Below, piece after piece: positions 17,791 through 27,464 of a stretch of 64,000 nucleotides of DNA. Made by a program: the position numbers and the translations under genes. Each line of letters opens with the position of its first letter. Position 1 is the first letter of the stretch. This DNA is from Shewanella sp. VB17 (lineage in GTDB: Bacteria > Pseudomonadota > Gammaproteobacteria > Enterobacterales > Shewanellaceae). The DNA lies in assembly GCF_013248905.1 (NCBI RefSeq), contig NZ_JABRVS010000001.1, positions 1,054,001-1,118,000 of the forward strand. The letters run 5' to 3'. The notes under the pieces were generated by a model that saw nothing but the letters and a program-made list of their open reading frames with translations, was not told the DNA's origin and searched no databases.

Positions 17791-19443
17791 ATGAAAATAA
17801 TGAAAATAATGAAAAAATATAAATACATGGGCTTAGCATTTATCATTTGTTTAAGTGTAACCGCATGCGGTGGCTCGGGTGATGAGGTCGCACAAACAAA
17901 ACCTGGCGAGGAATTAAAGCCTCAGCCTATTGAAACAAAGTACCCAGCATTCACAGACATCAACGCCAGTGGTGGTCAAACAACCACGTTTGACGTCTCA
18001 AATTCCGGGCATGGTTTCTCCACCCCAGCCCCCAATTTATCTGCGGCAGAGTTAGTGCATCACCTAGTGGGGGATGCGGGATTTGAAACTCCTTTTACTA
18101 TTGCGCCAAATATCGAGCATCCTGAGTTAGATGGTTTAGGGCCTGTGTTTAATAATGCTGATTGTCATTCATGTCATCAACGTGATGGCCGTAATTCAAC
18201 CCCTATAGTACCTGTCGGTGAGACGCGCATAAAGTTAGGCTCAGGCGCGGGGTTATTTTTGCGCATAAGCAAAGCAGATAGTGAGCCTTGCACTAAGGGT
18301 ACGGCAGCGAATGATTACTGCGCGCCAATGCCAGTGCATAATTTTGGTGATCAGTTATTTCATCGTGGAGTATTAAAGGCTCGTCCCGATTGGAAAGAGA
18401 ACCAATTTGTTGGTCAGGCAGATGTGTATCTATCTTATAAAACCAAAGAGGTAGTTTATCCAGATGGCAATGTGGTGGTGCTTAAGCAGCCTGTGTTTGC
18501 TGTTGAAAACCCTTATGATGCGCCAGGAGAGACGCTAAACAGTGCCAATGTGACATCAGAGCTGCTTCAAGATGATGTGTTGATGGGATGGCGTAATGGC
18601 ATGCCGGTGTTTGGTTTAGGCTTACTTGAGGCCATACCCGAAGCGGACATTCTGGCTTTAGTGGATGTAAACGATACCGATGGCGATACGATATCGGGCC
18701 GTGCAAATTTTGTTTTTGATGCTGTAAAAGCGCAAGCGGGTGATGCTTATCCTGTATCGCTTGGACGATTTGGTTGGAAAGCCAATACCCCGAGTGTACG
18801 CGTGCAGTCATTAGGTGCGCTGCGCGGAGATATTGGCATCACTAACCCTTTGTTCCCCGATGAAAGCATCACAGGCACAGCCTTACACGAGAGTTACTTA
18901 ACCCGAACGCATTTCGTTGATACAGGTAAGGGTCTTGATGATGAACCCGAAGCCAGTGCAGAATTCAGTAACGCTGTGGTTTTTTATGCAGAAACCTTAG
19001 CGGTACCGGCAAGGCGTAATATTGATAAGGTGCGTGACGGTGCGCGGTTATTTGAGGAAATTAATTGTACTGGTTGTCACAAAGCAAGTTTTGTGACTAA
19101 ATCATCGGGTGATATTGGCGGCGTGCCGATGAGTGATGCACTAAAAGGGCAAACGATTTACCCTTTTACCGATATGTTACTCCATGACATGGGTGAAGGA
19201 TTGTCTGATGATCGTCCTGATTTTCTTGCTGATGGTAATGAGTGGCGAACTCGGCCTTTATGGGGAATTGGCTTGACTCAAACGGTCAATCCGTCCGCTG
19301 GTTTTTTACACGATGGCCGGGCGGCGACGTTAGAAGAAGCGATTCTCTGGCACGGCGGGGAAGCACTAACGAGCCGAGATGAGTTTATGGCATTAAATAT
19401 TGATGAACGAAAACAGGTTATTGCGTTTTTAAGATCACTTTAA
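17791..19443 (+). CDS. Di-haem (DUF1111-type) cytochrome lipoprotein
   Basis: A lipoprotein of about 550 residues with a lipobox (SVTAC). Two c-type haem sites are visible: CHSCHQ in the N-terminal third (about residue 122) and CTGCHK in the C-terminal third (about residue 422). The order fits the di-haem oxidoreductase family (DUF1111, once called thiol oxidoreductase), related to MauG/CcpA peroxidases. Such genes commonly accompany imelysins in iron-regulated clusters, and this one follows an imelysin behind a shared Fur-type region. It probably acts in the periplasm on iron or a partner protein; the reaction is unknown. Several ATG codons occur in a row at the start (17791, 17800, 17809). 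Confidence 0.85.
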   Translation: MKIMKIMKKYKYMGLAFIICLSVTACGGSGDEVAQTKPGEELKPQPIETKYPAFTDINASGGQTTTFDVSNSGHGFSTPAPNLSAAELVHHLVGDAGFETPFTIAPNIEHPELDGLGPVFNNADCHSCHQRDGRNSTPIVPVGETRIKLGSGAGLFLRISKADSEPCTKGTAANDYCAPMPVHNFGDQLFHRGVLKARPDWKENQFVGQADVYLSYKTKEVVYPDGNVVVLKQPVFAVENPYDAPGETLNSANVTSELLQDDVLMGWRNGMPVFGLGLLEAIPEADILALVDVNDTDGDTISGRANFVFDAVKAQAGDAYPVSLGRFGWKANTPSVRVQSLGALRGDIGITNPLFPDESITGTALHESYLTRTHFVDTGKGLDDEPEASAEFSNAVVFYAETLAVPARRNIDKVRDGARLFEEINCTGCHKASFVTKSSGDIGGVPMSDALKGQTIYPFTDMLLHDMGEGLSDDRPDFLADGNEWRTRPLWGIGLTQTVNPSAGFLHDGRAATLEEAILWHGGEALTSRDEFMALNIDERKQVIAFLRSL

Positions 19444-19469
19444 TGTAAACACCCCCTAGATTTTTATTC

Positions 19470-19499
19470 AGCCACCCAATGTTGTTGAGTGGCTTTTTT
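19470..19499 (+). terminator. Rho-independent terminator
   Basis: AGCCAC (19470-19475) pairs with GTGGCT (19489-19494) and is followed by T-runs. It ends the di-haem transcript. Confidence 0.8.
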
Positions 19500-19661
19500 A
19501 TAGCAATTAACAATGGAATGGGGAGTAAACAGTACTTTATTATCGTTTTTTGAGCATTGTTCTGAGCTAGAGCATCGCACTATTTTACTTGCATCTATTA
19601 GATTTCATTATAACCTGTTCTACACTCTTTTATGATAACTAACCCTTAACAATAAAAAGAG

Positions 19662-20723
19662 GTGGCTTTGGGAGCTAGAGTGATCCATCTTGTTGATGAT
19701 AATAAACTTGGTGGAGTTAATTTAGCTCTGCAGAGTCTGTGCGCATCGCAATTAAAGGACCATTTTGAGTTTTCCATTGTTAATATTGATTTGACAGATT
19801 TTTGGCCTAAAAGATTTAAGGCCGATGTGTTAATTCTTCATACTGCTGCTTCTTGGCGAAAGCTACCCGGACTTTTTCTGTTTAGGCTTGCTAATATCGG
19901 TACGCCTATCTTCTATCAAGAACACCATTACAGTGCTGGGTTTATGCAGCATGAAGTGAGTCATCACAAGCGCTTTTATTTGATGCTTAGACTCAGTTAT
20001 TACTTGATGCATAAAGTGCTTGCAGTTTCTGCAGCTCAAGGCCGTTGGTTATTGGATCACCGATTACTTAAGGAAAGTAAATTAGTGGTTATCAAGCAGG
20101 CAAGACCGGTTGATGCCTTATTATCTCTGCCAGATACCCCCTTGTGTCTGCCTATTCAACTCGGTGCTTATGGTCGTTTCCATAAACAAAAAGGTTTCGA
20201 CTTGCTCATTAAAGCAATGGCGTATGTTCCGGCAGAAAAAATAGAGCTACATTTGGCGGGAGAAGGTGAAATGTTACCGTATTTACAGTCTTTGGCCGCG
20301 AAGCTGGACAACGTCACCCTGGTTGGTGAGATAGACAATGTGGCATTATTTTTATTCCACTGTGATGCCGTGATTATCCCTTCTCGCTGGGAACCTTTTG
20401 GCTTGATATGTCAAGAATCGATTGCCGCTGGCAAGGCAATATTGACTACCAGAGTTGACGGGCTGCAAGAGCAAGTGATGCCATTAATGATGACTGAACA
20501 TGAACGCTCATCAATTTCCTTTATTGATTTGACTCAAGCAGGCTTGGTTCAAGGACTGGAGAAGTTAATTACTCAAGCTGAAACAAAGTTAGCAAGAGGG
20601 CATAAGGTGACTCATTTATCAGGTTTGAATGACCAAGAACGCGCGATAGCATCCAAACGTTGGATTCAGATGGTCGATGCTTGGAAGTATTTACTTACAA
20701 CTGAACTGAATAAAAAAAATTAA
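19662..20723 (+). CDS. GT4-type glycosyltransferase
   Basis: A retaining glycosyltransferase of the GT-B/GT4 (group 1) class. The C-terminal Rossmann domain has GAYGRFHKQKGFDLLIKAM, then LHLAGEGEML, and the nucleotide-sugar motif IIPSRWEPFGLICQESIAAG, whose E-x7-E pattern is the catalytic signature. The N-terminal domain is a second Rossmann fold beginning VIHLVDDNKLGGVNLAL. It stands alone, outside any polysaccharide cluster. The start is uncertain: GTG at 19662 directly abuts AGAGG, while TTG at 19668 has better spacing to the same site. Acceptor and donor sugar are unknown. Confidence 0.85.
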   Translation: MALGARVIHLVDDNKLGGVNLALQSLCASQLKDHFEFSIVNIDLTDFWPKRFKADVLILHTAASWRKLPGLFLFRLANIGTPIFYQEHHYSAGFMQHEVSHHKRFYLMLRLSYYLMHKVLAVSAAQGRWLLDHRLLKESKLVVIKQARPVDALLSLPDTPLCLPIQLGAYGRFHKQKGFDLLIKAMAYVPAEKIELHLAGEGEMLPYLQSLAAKLDNVTLVGEIDNVALFLFHCDAVIIPSRWEPFGLICQESIAAGKAILTTRVDGLQEQVMPLMMTEHERSSISFIDLTQAGLVQGLEKLITQAETKLARGHKVTHLSGLNDQERAIASKRWIQMVDAWKYLLTTELNKKN

Positions 20724-20959
20724 TTCTGCCATTAGTCTTACTATCGCGTTATTTTTTGTGCTCGGTAATATGCATTGTCTCATATGTCCATTGAGCGACT
20801 AATGAGCGTAATGGTATGAGGGATAATGCTAATCAGTGTTATAAAATTGATTGTTTTTACATCATAGCCATTGTACTGCAGTTGAGTTGAGAGTAATTCG
20901 TCAAGTTAAGATTGCTCATGATGATTGAATTACTCAATGAGATGAGGTTGAATTTATGT

Positions 20960-21631
20960 TTATGCCTTTTCACGTAAAGTTTGCCAAGCTTCACAGACTT
21001 TACGAAATTGTGCTGCATTGCCATTGGGGCGATCTGGATGCCATTGCAGTGCTAATTTTCGCCAACGGAGACGTACCTCTTTATTGGTTGCATCAACATT
21101 AAGTTTAAAGACCTGTAAAGCCTGACTCTTATGCATTAAATTTATATTAGTACCAATATATTTCTCATAACGGCTCCAGAATGATTCTAACATCTCTCTA
21201 ATAATGTTTGGGCAAGTGTCATAGTTTACCCAATTGAGATAATACTCTCGCAGTGCATCACCTTCTTGTAGGCTTGTTTCAATGTTTGTTGGCATTATTT
21301 CGAATATTTGAATGTCCATGGCTTTAACCTGTAGCCAATGATCAGGTAAGAGAATTTTCTGCAATTGAAAAAGGGCATTCATTAACAAAAAATTTCGTTT
21401 GAATAGGGCTTTTTCTTGATCTTCATCTAAATCTTGCATTAAGCCTTTAGCTTGCAGTTCCGAGGCGAGTAAGTGAACTTTCCAGCTATGCTCTGTGTTC
21501 TTAAGTAGACTAAATAACGGCCAGATTAAAGGGTTGTCTCCTTTGATACTGGCGATATCAGCTTGTTGAACGCTAGTGATAAAGGGGGGAAGTTGAGCTG
21601 ATTTTTTGGCAGCTAGCATATGTGAATCCAT
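20960..21631 (-). CDS. J-domain (DnaJ-like) protein with C-terminal J domain
   Basis: A 223-residue protein whose last 55 residues form a J domain: VFKLNVDATNKEVRLRWRKL, then the essential HPD in LQWHPDRPNGNAAQFRKV. J domains stimulate a DnaK-type Hsp70 ATPase. The first 160 residues are helical and have no recognised family; they carry the co-chaperone's specificity. Placing the J domain at the C terminus resembles the DnaJ-related DjlA-type adaptors rather than DnaJ itself. No membrane segment is seen, so it is cytoplasmic. An inverted repeat (GAGTAATTC/GAATTACTC) lies after its 3' end. Confidence 0.85.
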   Translation of the reverse strand: MDSHMLAAKKSAQLPPFITSVQQADIASIKGDNPLIWPLFSLLKNTEHSWKVHLLASELQAKGLMQDLDEDQEKALFKRNFLLMNALFQLQKILLPDHWLQVKAMDIQIFEIMPTNIETSLQEGDALREYYLNWVNYDTCPNIIREMLESFWSRYEKYIGTNINLMHKSQALQVFKLNVDATNKEVRLRWRKLALQWHPDRPNGNAAQFRKVCEAWQTLREKA

Positions 21632-21908
21632 CCTGAATTGGCTATTGCCCTTAATCCCAGAGCTAGGGGAAAACAGATTTATTTACTGTGACTATGACAC
21701 AAGAGATCTGGAAAGCAAGCTAGCTTAATTGGAAATTTTATATTGCTGAGTAATTTTTTTATTTGTATTAGTGAATCAATTATTTTAATTCTAGCTAACC
21801 TTAAAGAGGTATTGCTATAAACTATTGATTTAAATGTGTTTTTTTGTTTTAGTATATCGATAATTTCAACCCATACGCTAGAAAAGAGCATACGTTATCG
21901 GTAGTTAG

Positions 21909-22299
21909 TATGGATTCCGCTCAAGCCTTAATCGATATTCACCTCATTATATTAGGCTTGTTGTCAGGGGAGCTTGTGAAAATGGAATAGAACAACACAG
22001 TTTTCATACGTTAAGTGTCGATGTTTATTTCTCTTTAGCGCATATGACTGAGACGAATAGCTTATTAGCGGTTAGTATTGATGTCTTTGTTGATAAAGAT
22101 AAATTGGACCTTAATCATATTCCTATTACGGTGGATGTCCGGTTATTTGGCCACAGGGGAGTTTGTTTCTTTATCATCAAATAACAGTATAATATGGGAA
22201 GTGACACTCAATGAGAATCGCAATACAGTGGACTCAGCTCAATAGTGAAATAATGACACACGCGTTAGAGTTTTTATCGATATGCTCTGGGACTGTTAA
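21909..22299 (+). pseudogene. Decayed protein-coding remnant (2-nt deletion plus stops)
   Basis: A coding-like frame runs from about 21909 and includes segments such as HTLSVDVYFSLAHMTETN and LLAVSIDVFVDKDKLDLNHI, ending in VRLFGH. Without a start codon upstream, the reading then switches frame at about 22152: restoring two bases (an AC in an ACAC run) joins it to TGEFVSLSSNNSIIWEVTL and NENRNTVDSAQ. A TAG and TGA at 22243-22248 interrupt it, and the frame continues with NNDTRVRVFIDMLWD to a stop at 22299. I read this as the decayed C-terminal part of a beta-rich, probably exported protein. The family is not identified. Confidence 0.6.
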
Positions 22300-22407
22300 C
22301 CTCTCCTAAGCGCCTATTTGATTGACTTAGGCTTTCTCGTTTAGACTGTATCAACGATTATAAGGTTTTTCAGTTTGCATAATGATTTGGTACCAGACTC
22401 TGAAGCC

Positions 22408-23442
22408 ATGGAGTTGATTAAAATAGCGACTTTTAATCTGTTTAATTTCATAGAGCCTCCTGGGGCATATTATGATTTTGAGAATATATATAGTCAGGAA
22501 CAATGGCAAAAAAAATGTGAGTGGATAGCAAAGTATATCAATGAGAATCAACCAGATATAATTGGTTTTCAAGAAGTATTTAGTCCTGAAGCGTTGGCTC
22601 TATTGACAAAATCTTGCGGCCTTAATTATTTTGCAGTACTCGATGAGCCAGATGTTATTGATGATTTTATCTATAGTAAGCCTGTCGTCGCTATCGCTTC
22701 TCGTTATCCAATCAATGAGATCCACTCTGTCGAAGCTGACACTGTATTAGCGGATATGATCGGGATGCCAGAAGGGGTTAATTTCAGTCGAAAACCTTTA
22801 AGGGCAACAATTACGCTTCCTAAGCTTGGACCTTGTGATTGTTATGTGGTGCACTTTAAATCTAAACGCCCCTTGTTTGATGCTCAAACCGAGTATTCTT
22901 CACACTCTGTAGAAGCTCAGGTGGCAATCGGGCAGTTACTTGCTATTGAGGCATTAGCTCAGTGGGGATCTGGTGTTCAAAGAGGTTCTGAAGCGGTTTT
23001 ACTTCGATGTGCTATGGTAGAGCGTCGGGTTCAAACTCAACATCCTATGCTATTGATGGGAGACTTTAATGACAATCTAAATGAGGGTGTTTTGGCGTCA
23101 TTAGTATCGATTAATACCCGTATTAAGCCTGATCCCGCTTTAGGTGATATAAAGCATCAGTTGCAACAATATCAACTTCAAGATGCTTACGAACTATATC
23201 AAAGCAGCCAAGGTAGATCTTCTTTGCAAATTAGGCCTGCGACTTATTATTACCTTGCCCAAGGTTCAGTGCTGGATTATATTTTGCTCTCATGTGAGTT
23301 CGATGCTAGAAATAGTCGAAGTCTGGCTGAGGTGATACGTTATGAAACTTACGATCGTCATCTTATTAATCCTAGTTTTGATCTTGATAGCCAAAGTACA
23401 GATCATGCCCCGGTGATGATCACACTCTCCATTCGTCATTAG
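22408..23442 (+). CDS. Endonuclease/exonuclease/phosphatase-fold protein
   Basis: A 344-residue protein of the EEP (DNase I-like) superfamily, which cleaves phosphodiester or phosphomonoester bonds. Visible catalytic segments are IATFNLFNF at the start (Asn), IIGFQEVF (metal-binding Glu), VVHFKSKRP (catalytic His), LMGDFNDNL (Asp and Asn), and the C-terminal STDHAPVMI with the paired Asp-His. All core positions are intact. There is no signal peptide, so it is probably cytoplasmic. The substrate (DNA, lipid or nucleotide) cannot be deduced. A TTG 33 bases upstream would add residues lacking similarity, so the ATG was preferred. Confidence 0.85.
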   Translation: MELIKIATFNLFNFIEPPGAYYDFENIYSQEQWQKKCEWIAKYINENQPDIIGFQEVFSPEALALLTKSCGLNYFAVLDEPDVIDDFIYSKPVVAIASRYPINEIHSVEADTVLADMIGMPEGVNFSRKPLRATITLPKLGPCDCYVVHFKSKRPLFDAQTEYSSHSVEAQVAIGQLLAIEALAQWGSGVQRGSEAVLLRCAMVERRVQTQHPMLLMGDFNDNLNEGVLASLVSINTRIKPDPALGDIKHQLQQYQLQDAYELYQSSQGRSSLQIRPATYYYLAQGSVLDYILLSCEFDARNSRSLAEVIRYETYDRHLINPSFDLDSQSTDHAPVMITLSIRH

Positions 23443-23451
23443 ATTATGCTG

Positions 23452-23467
23452 AACTCGTGTTCGAGTT
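23452..23467. repeat. Short hairpin after EEP gene
   Basis: AACTCG-TGTT-CGAGTT, a perfect six-base-pair stem nine bases after the stop codon; an octamer ATTATGCT flanks it on both sides. There is no T-run, so termination is only possible. Confidence 0.35.
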
Positions 23468-23646
23468 GGTATTATGCTTGATGCCATATGTTGTTTAGAT
23501 AAGCGCAAGTACTAAAATTATTAACACTGAGTTATGTGTTAAGTGCTGTGCACAGTAGTGGGTATATAGTTGGATATATACTGAGTCTTAGAATGTTCAC
23601 TTCACCGTCGATTAACGTCTTTACTATTGTAAAACTGTTGAATTAA

Positions 23647-24918
23647 TCAAATAATGTGGTCAAGAGGCCTAGAGTTATCTGTCATTGAATAACTACTCAT
23701 CTGACTTTTAGGGGAGGCAAGGAGCTCATTTTTGGTTGCAAACATGGATGAGATACACCAAATAATATTGATAACAGCACAGATAACTAATGGCAAGGTC
23801 CAGCTTCTCATTTGCTCGTGAATTAGGCCCATTATGGTTGGGCCTGTTGCAGCTAATAGGTAACCTATACATTGAGCCATACCCGATAAAGTGGCGGCTT
23901 GATGTGCATTTGAGGTACGAATACTGATCAGAGCTAGCGCAAGAATAAAGCCTCCACCACAGCCAAAGCCAAACATCATTGCCCACAATACTGCAAGAGA
24001 AGGGGCTAGGATTAACCCTATAATACTGATAAATACCATAATGGTTAAACTTAAGCTCAGGAGACGCTTGTCTTTAATTTTAGACATGAGTGGTAGCAAT
24101 ACGATTGCAGGTACGGCAGTAAAGAGTTGTAGCAAGCCATGAATAACACCTGCTTGTTCATGGCTATAGCCGGTATCGACTAAGATAGTGGGTAACCAGC
24201 TAACGAAGATGTACATCAAAAATGAGTTTAAGGCTAAAAATAGGCTAATTTGCCAAGCTTGAGTTGAGAACCAAAGGTTACTATGGCTATCGAGCTCAGA
24301 TACATCCGAAGTCGTGGGAGTGTGATTGCGGAGTTGAGGTAACCATACCAAAACAGCAATAATGGGAAAAATGATGATGCTGCCAAGCGCAAAAGCCCAA
24401 TTAGGGATAAATGTGATTGTTAGGCGTTCAGCTAAATGAGTCATAGGGATGGCTAAGCTGGCACTGAGTGCTGAACCTATTCCCATGATGAGTACGTATG
24501 CGGAGGTGATTGTTGCGACTTTATTTGGAAAGTCTCGTTTCATTAAACTGGGGAGTAACACGTTGGCAATTGCTATACCACCTCCAATAAAGACAGTACC
24601 TATAAATAATGTTATAGATGAACCCAATGAACGTATAATGATACCAGTTAATACCAGTATTATCGAAAGCATTAGCGCATGTTCAAGTCCACTTTTTCGA
24701 GCCAATTTTGAGGCTAATGGTGAGAAAAAAGCAAAAGCTAATAATGGTAATGTGGTTAACATTCCAGCCTGTGTTGCTGACAGCTTTAGCTGCTCTCTGA
24801 TTAAATCAAGTACAGGTCCGACACCTGTGATGGGGCTACGTAGACTTATAGAGATAAGTAAAACCCCAAGAAGTAAAAAAGTCGTATTACTGAGTCGAAA
24901 AGTGCGTACTTGTGCCAT
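23647..24918 (-). CDS. CynX/NimT-family MFS exporter
   Basis: A 423-residue major facilitator protein with twelve predicted helices. The opening helix segment LLISISLRSPITGVGPVLDLI is the signature of the CynX/NimT (cyanate / 2-nitroimidazole) subfamily. In E. coli, nimT is divergent from the AraC-type repressor gene nimR, and here the neighbour across 106 bp is likewise an AraC-type regulator with an N-terminal cupin domain. Export of a toxic small molecule under that regulator is therefore the best inference; the substrate is unknown. Confidence 0.85.
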   Translation of the reverse strand: MAQVRTFRLSNTTFLLLGVLLISISLRSPITGVGPVLDLIREQLKLSATQAGMLTTLPLLAFAFFSPLASKLARKSGLEHALMLSIILVLTGIIIRSLGSSITLFIGTVFIGGGIAIANVLLPSLMKRDFPNKVATITSAYVLIMGIGSALSASLAIPMTHLAERLTITFIPNWAFALGSIIIFPIIAVLVWLPQLRNHTPTTSDVSELDSHSNLWFSTQAWQISLFLALNSFLMYIFVSWLPTILVDTGYSHEQAGVIHGLLQLFTAVPAIVLLPLMSKIKDKRLLSLSLTIMVFISIIGLILAPSLAVLWAMMFGFGCGGGFILALALISIRTSNAHQAATLSGMAQCIGYLLAATGPTIMGLIHEQMRSWTLPLVICAVINIIWCISSMFATKNELLASPKSQMSSYSMTDNSRPLDHII

Positions 24919-24951
24919 TAATACTACCTCACATTGAAACTGGCGATAATG

Positions 24952-25005
24952 CAGTTATATTAACTTTTATATCGATTGCTGAATTCAGTTATACTGACTT
25001 TATAT
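24952..25005. promoter_or_regulatory. Direct repeats in nimT/nimR-like spacer (candidate operator)
   Basis: CAGTTATATTAACTTTTATAT (24952-24972) and CAGTTATACTGACTTTATAT (24986-25005) are direct repeats 34 bases apart, about three helical turns. AraC-family proteins usually bind direct repeats, so these are the likely sites of the adjacent regulator. Confidence 0.5.
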
Positions 25006-25024
25006 ATCTAAAAACGGTCAATGT

Positions 25025-25804
25025 ATGGCGTCTAAACGAATAATTTTTTTTGATTTTGATGCTTATCCTCAAAAAGTTGTCTCCTATAGGGCAAGAGGAG
25101 GTGATTATGAAGCGGAAACCCCTTCACATCAGCACCATAAGTGCCAATTGGTGTTAGCTTTGAGTGGGTTTGTTAAATGCAAAATTGAAGATGCTATTTG
25201 GATGGTGCCACCCCATTGTGCGGTATGGATCCCGAGTCAGGTGGCCCATAGCAACCACATTTCCAGCAATGCTAAAGTGTGTATGTTATTTATAGACCCG
25301 GATGTTGATGGCATGCCTGAGAAAAGTTGTACTTTATCAGTATCGCCCTTACTTAGAGAATTAATCATACATTTAAGTGAGCAGGAGCAGGATTACCTTA
25401 GTCATACCCCGACAGCAAAATTAGTAGAGGTGTTAATAGATCAACTACAAATAATGCCTACCGAATGTTTTAATTTTCCCACTCCGACAGAGCCCAGATT
25501 AAATACGATAGCAACTCAACTGATGGACACCCCTGCTGACAGGCGTTGTATTAGAGAGTGGGCGACGCAATATGCGATGAGCGAGCGAACTTTTACTCGG
25601 TTGGTTAAACAAGAAACTGGACTGACGTTTGGTCGTTGGAGAGGGCAATTACATATTGTGTTAGCCTTGCAAAAACTTGCGACTGGCGAAGCCGTTCAGT
25701 CTATTGCTGATGAATTAGGCTATGAGTCAGTAAGTGCATTTATTACCTTTTTTAAAAAAACGTTAGGCAAACCACCCAAACAATATATGAGACTGAGAGA
25801 TTAA
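25025..25804 (+). CDS. AraC-family regulator (NimR-like)
   Basis: A 259-residue regulator. The N-terminal half is a cupin-like sensing domain (HQHHKCQLVLALSGFVKCKIE; WIPSQVAHSN), and residues about 160-255 hold two helix-turn-helix motifs: ATQYAMSERTFTRLVKQETG and the signature around SIADELGYESVSAFITFFKKTLGKPPKQY. The domain order and the divergent CynX/NimT-type exporter match E. coli NimR, a repressor relieved by toxic imidazoles. Direct repeats in the spacer are its likely target and may overlap its own promoter. Confidence 0.87.
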   Translation: MASKRIIFFDFDAYPQKVVSYRARGGDYEAETPSHQHHKCQLVLALSGFVKCKIEDAIWMVPPHCAVWIPSQVAHSNHISSNAKVCMLFIDPDVDGMPEKSCTLSVSPLLRELIIHLSEQEQDYLSHTPTAKLVEVLIDQLQIMPTECFNFPTPTEPRLNTIATQLMDTPADRRCIREWATQYAMSERTFTRLVKQETGLTFGRWRGQLHIVLALQKLATGEAVQSIADELGYESVSAFITFFKKTLGKPPKQYMRLRD

Positions 25805-25935
25805 TGTGCTGCTTACTTTTAGAATAAAAAAGTTCAATGAACTGAAAATAACCCATTGCTAAGATAGGCATCAAGCTCAAATGATCAGCTTAGTGTAGTT
25901 AGCAATCGTTTGTTTTTGATAATATAGGTATAAAT

Positions 25936-27417
25936 ATGAACGATAAAAAAATCGAGCTAGGTTTAAGGTTTGACAACAGTTATGCAAACGAGTTGGAAGG
26001 TTTTTACGTTGCTTGTCTGGGAGCGAAAGCACCCAGCCCTGTACTTATTAAATTAAATGAAACTTTGTCCCAGCATATTGGTTTGAACACCACGAGTGTT
26101 GAAGATTTAGCAAAGCTATTTTCTGGTAGTGAGAGCCCGATTGGTGCATCGCCTTTAGCTCAAGCGTATGCTGGGCATCAATTTGGTGGCTTTAATCCAC
26201 AATTGGGAGATGGTCGGGCATTATTACTTGGGGAGGTATTAGATGGAAGCGGTGAACGAGTGGATATACAGCTTAAAGGATCGGGCCGAACTCCATTTTC
26301 ACGAGGGGGTGATGGTAAAGCTGTATTGGGTGCTGTATTACGTGAATATATTCTCAGTGAAGCGATGTATGCTCTTAATATCCCAACAACAAGGGCATTG
26401 GCTGTGGTTACGACAGGTGAATCCATTTATCGTAAGCAATATTTGCCAGGAGCGGTGTTAACCCGAGTGGCATCGAGTCATTTACGTATCGGTACGTTTC
26501 AATTTTTTTCATCTCGTGGTGAGCAAGGCAAAGTTAAACAGTTGGCTGATTATGCGATAGCTCGCCATTACCCAGAGCTTAAGGACAGTAAGCAGATATA
26601 TTTGGATTTCTTCTGTGCCGTGAGAGATAAGCAGGCTGAATTGGTGGCTAAATGGTTATTGGTTGGTTTTATTCACGGTGTGATGAATACAGATAATATG
26701 ACGATAAGTGGTGAAACCATAGATTATGGCCCCTGTGCCTTTATGGATAATTATGGTGCAGACACAGTATTCAGCTCGATTGATAGGAATAGTCGTTATT
26801 CATATGCGAATCAGCCAATTATGGCGCAATGGAATTTAGCTCGATTAGCTGAAACGTTATTACCATTACTGCATGATGATGAGGATGAAGCGATGGCTCT
26901 TGCTACTGGATCCGTTACCGACTTTTGGGATATTTTCCAGCATCATTGGGTCGTTGGTATGCGTGCTAAGCTGGGCTTATCGACGGAGGATGAGGGTGAC
27001 TTTGCTTTAGGAGAGCAGCTACTAGCATCGATGTCTGAGGAAGAGGTTGATTTTACAAACTTATTCCGTTGCCTCATCAGGGATTTGGAAAGTGATACTA
27101 CAGAGAGTGCAAAGCTATTTAATCATGCTGAAAAATATTTATTGTGGCGAAAGTCGTGGATAGCACGTTTGGCTAAAGATAAACTTTCTTTATCTGAACG
27201 TATCACTATGATGAAAGCGGCTAATCCTCTCTATATACCAAGAAATCATCAGGTTGAGTATGCTATTGAAGCCGCAGAGCAGAGAGCAGATTATCAGCCG
27301 TTTGAGGAACTAATTACCGTATTGGCAAACCCATACACTGTCCAGGTTGGTGCTGAAAAATATTCAGAGCAAGCTCCATCTAGTTTCGGAGTCTATACTA
27401 CTTTTTGTGGAACTTGA
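25936..27417 (+). CDS. selO: SelO-type protein adenylyltransferase
   Basis: A 493-residue pseudokinase-fold enzyme of the SelO/YdiU family, which AMPylates Ser, Thr or Tyr of proteins during redox stress. Family blocks include GASPLAQAYAGHQFGGF, QLGDGRALLLGEV, QLKGSGRTPFSRGGDGKAVL, GVMNTDNMTISGETIDYGPCA and the C-terminal FCGT. The glycine loop and the Asn and Asp metal ligands are all present. As in most bacteria a cysteine, not selenocysteine, occupies the C-terminal position. Length is normal for the family. It stands alone, followed by a 12-bp inverted repeat. Confidence 0.95.
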   Translation: MNDKKIELGLRFDNSYANELEGFYVACLGAKAPSPVLIKLNETLSQHIGLNTTSVEDLAKLFSGSESPIGASPLAQAYAGHQFGGFNPQLGDGRALLLGEVLDGSGERVDIQLKGSGRTPFSRGGDGKAVLGAVLREYILSEAMYALNIPTTRALAVVTTGESIYRKQYLPGAVLTRVASSHLRIGTFQFFSSRGEQGKVKQLADYAIARHYPELKDSKQIYLDFFCAVRDKQAELVAKWLLVGFIHGVMNTDNMTISGETIDYGPCAFMDNYGADTVFSSIDRNSRYSYANQPIMAQWNLARLAETLLPLLHDDEDEAMALATGSVTDFWDIFQHHWVVGMRAKLGLSTEDEGDFALGEQLLASMSEEEVDFTNLFRCLIRDLESDTTESAKLFNHAEKYLLWRKSWIARLAKDKLSLSERITMMKAANPLYIPRNHQVEYAIEAAEQRADYQPFEELITVLANPYTVQVGAEKYSEQAPSSFGVYTTFCGT

Positions 27418-27464
27418 TTTATTCTGGTTAATATTAGTGCTAATGCAGTAAAATTATTTTTTTA

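Noticed and set aside
21679..21891. 70-codon minus-strand frame upstream of the J-domain gene
   Set aside because: Ile/Ser-rich with no family pattern and no good start; likely chance.
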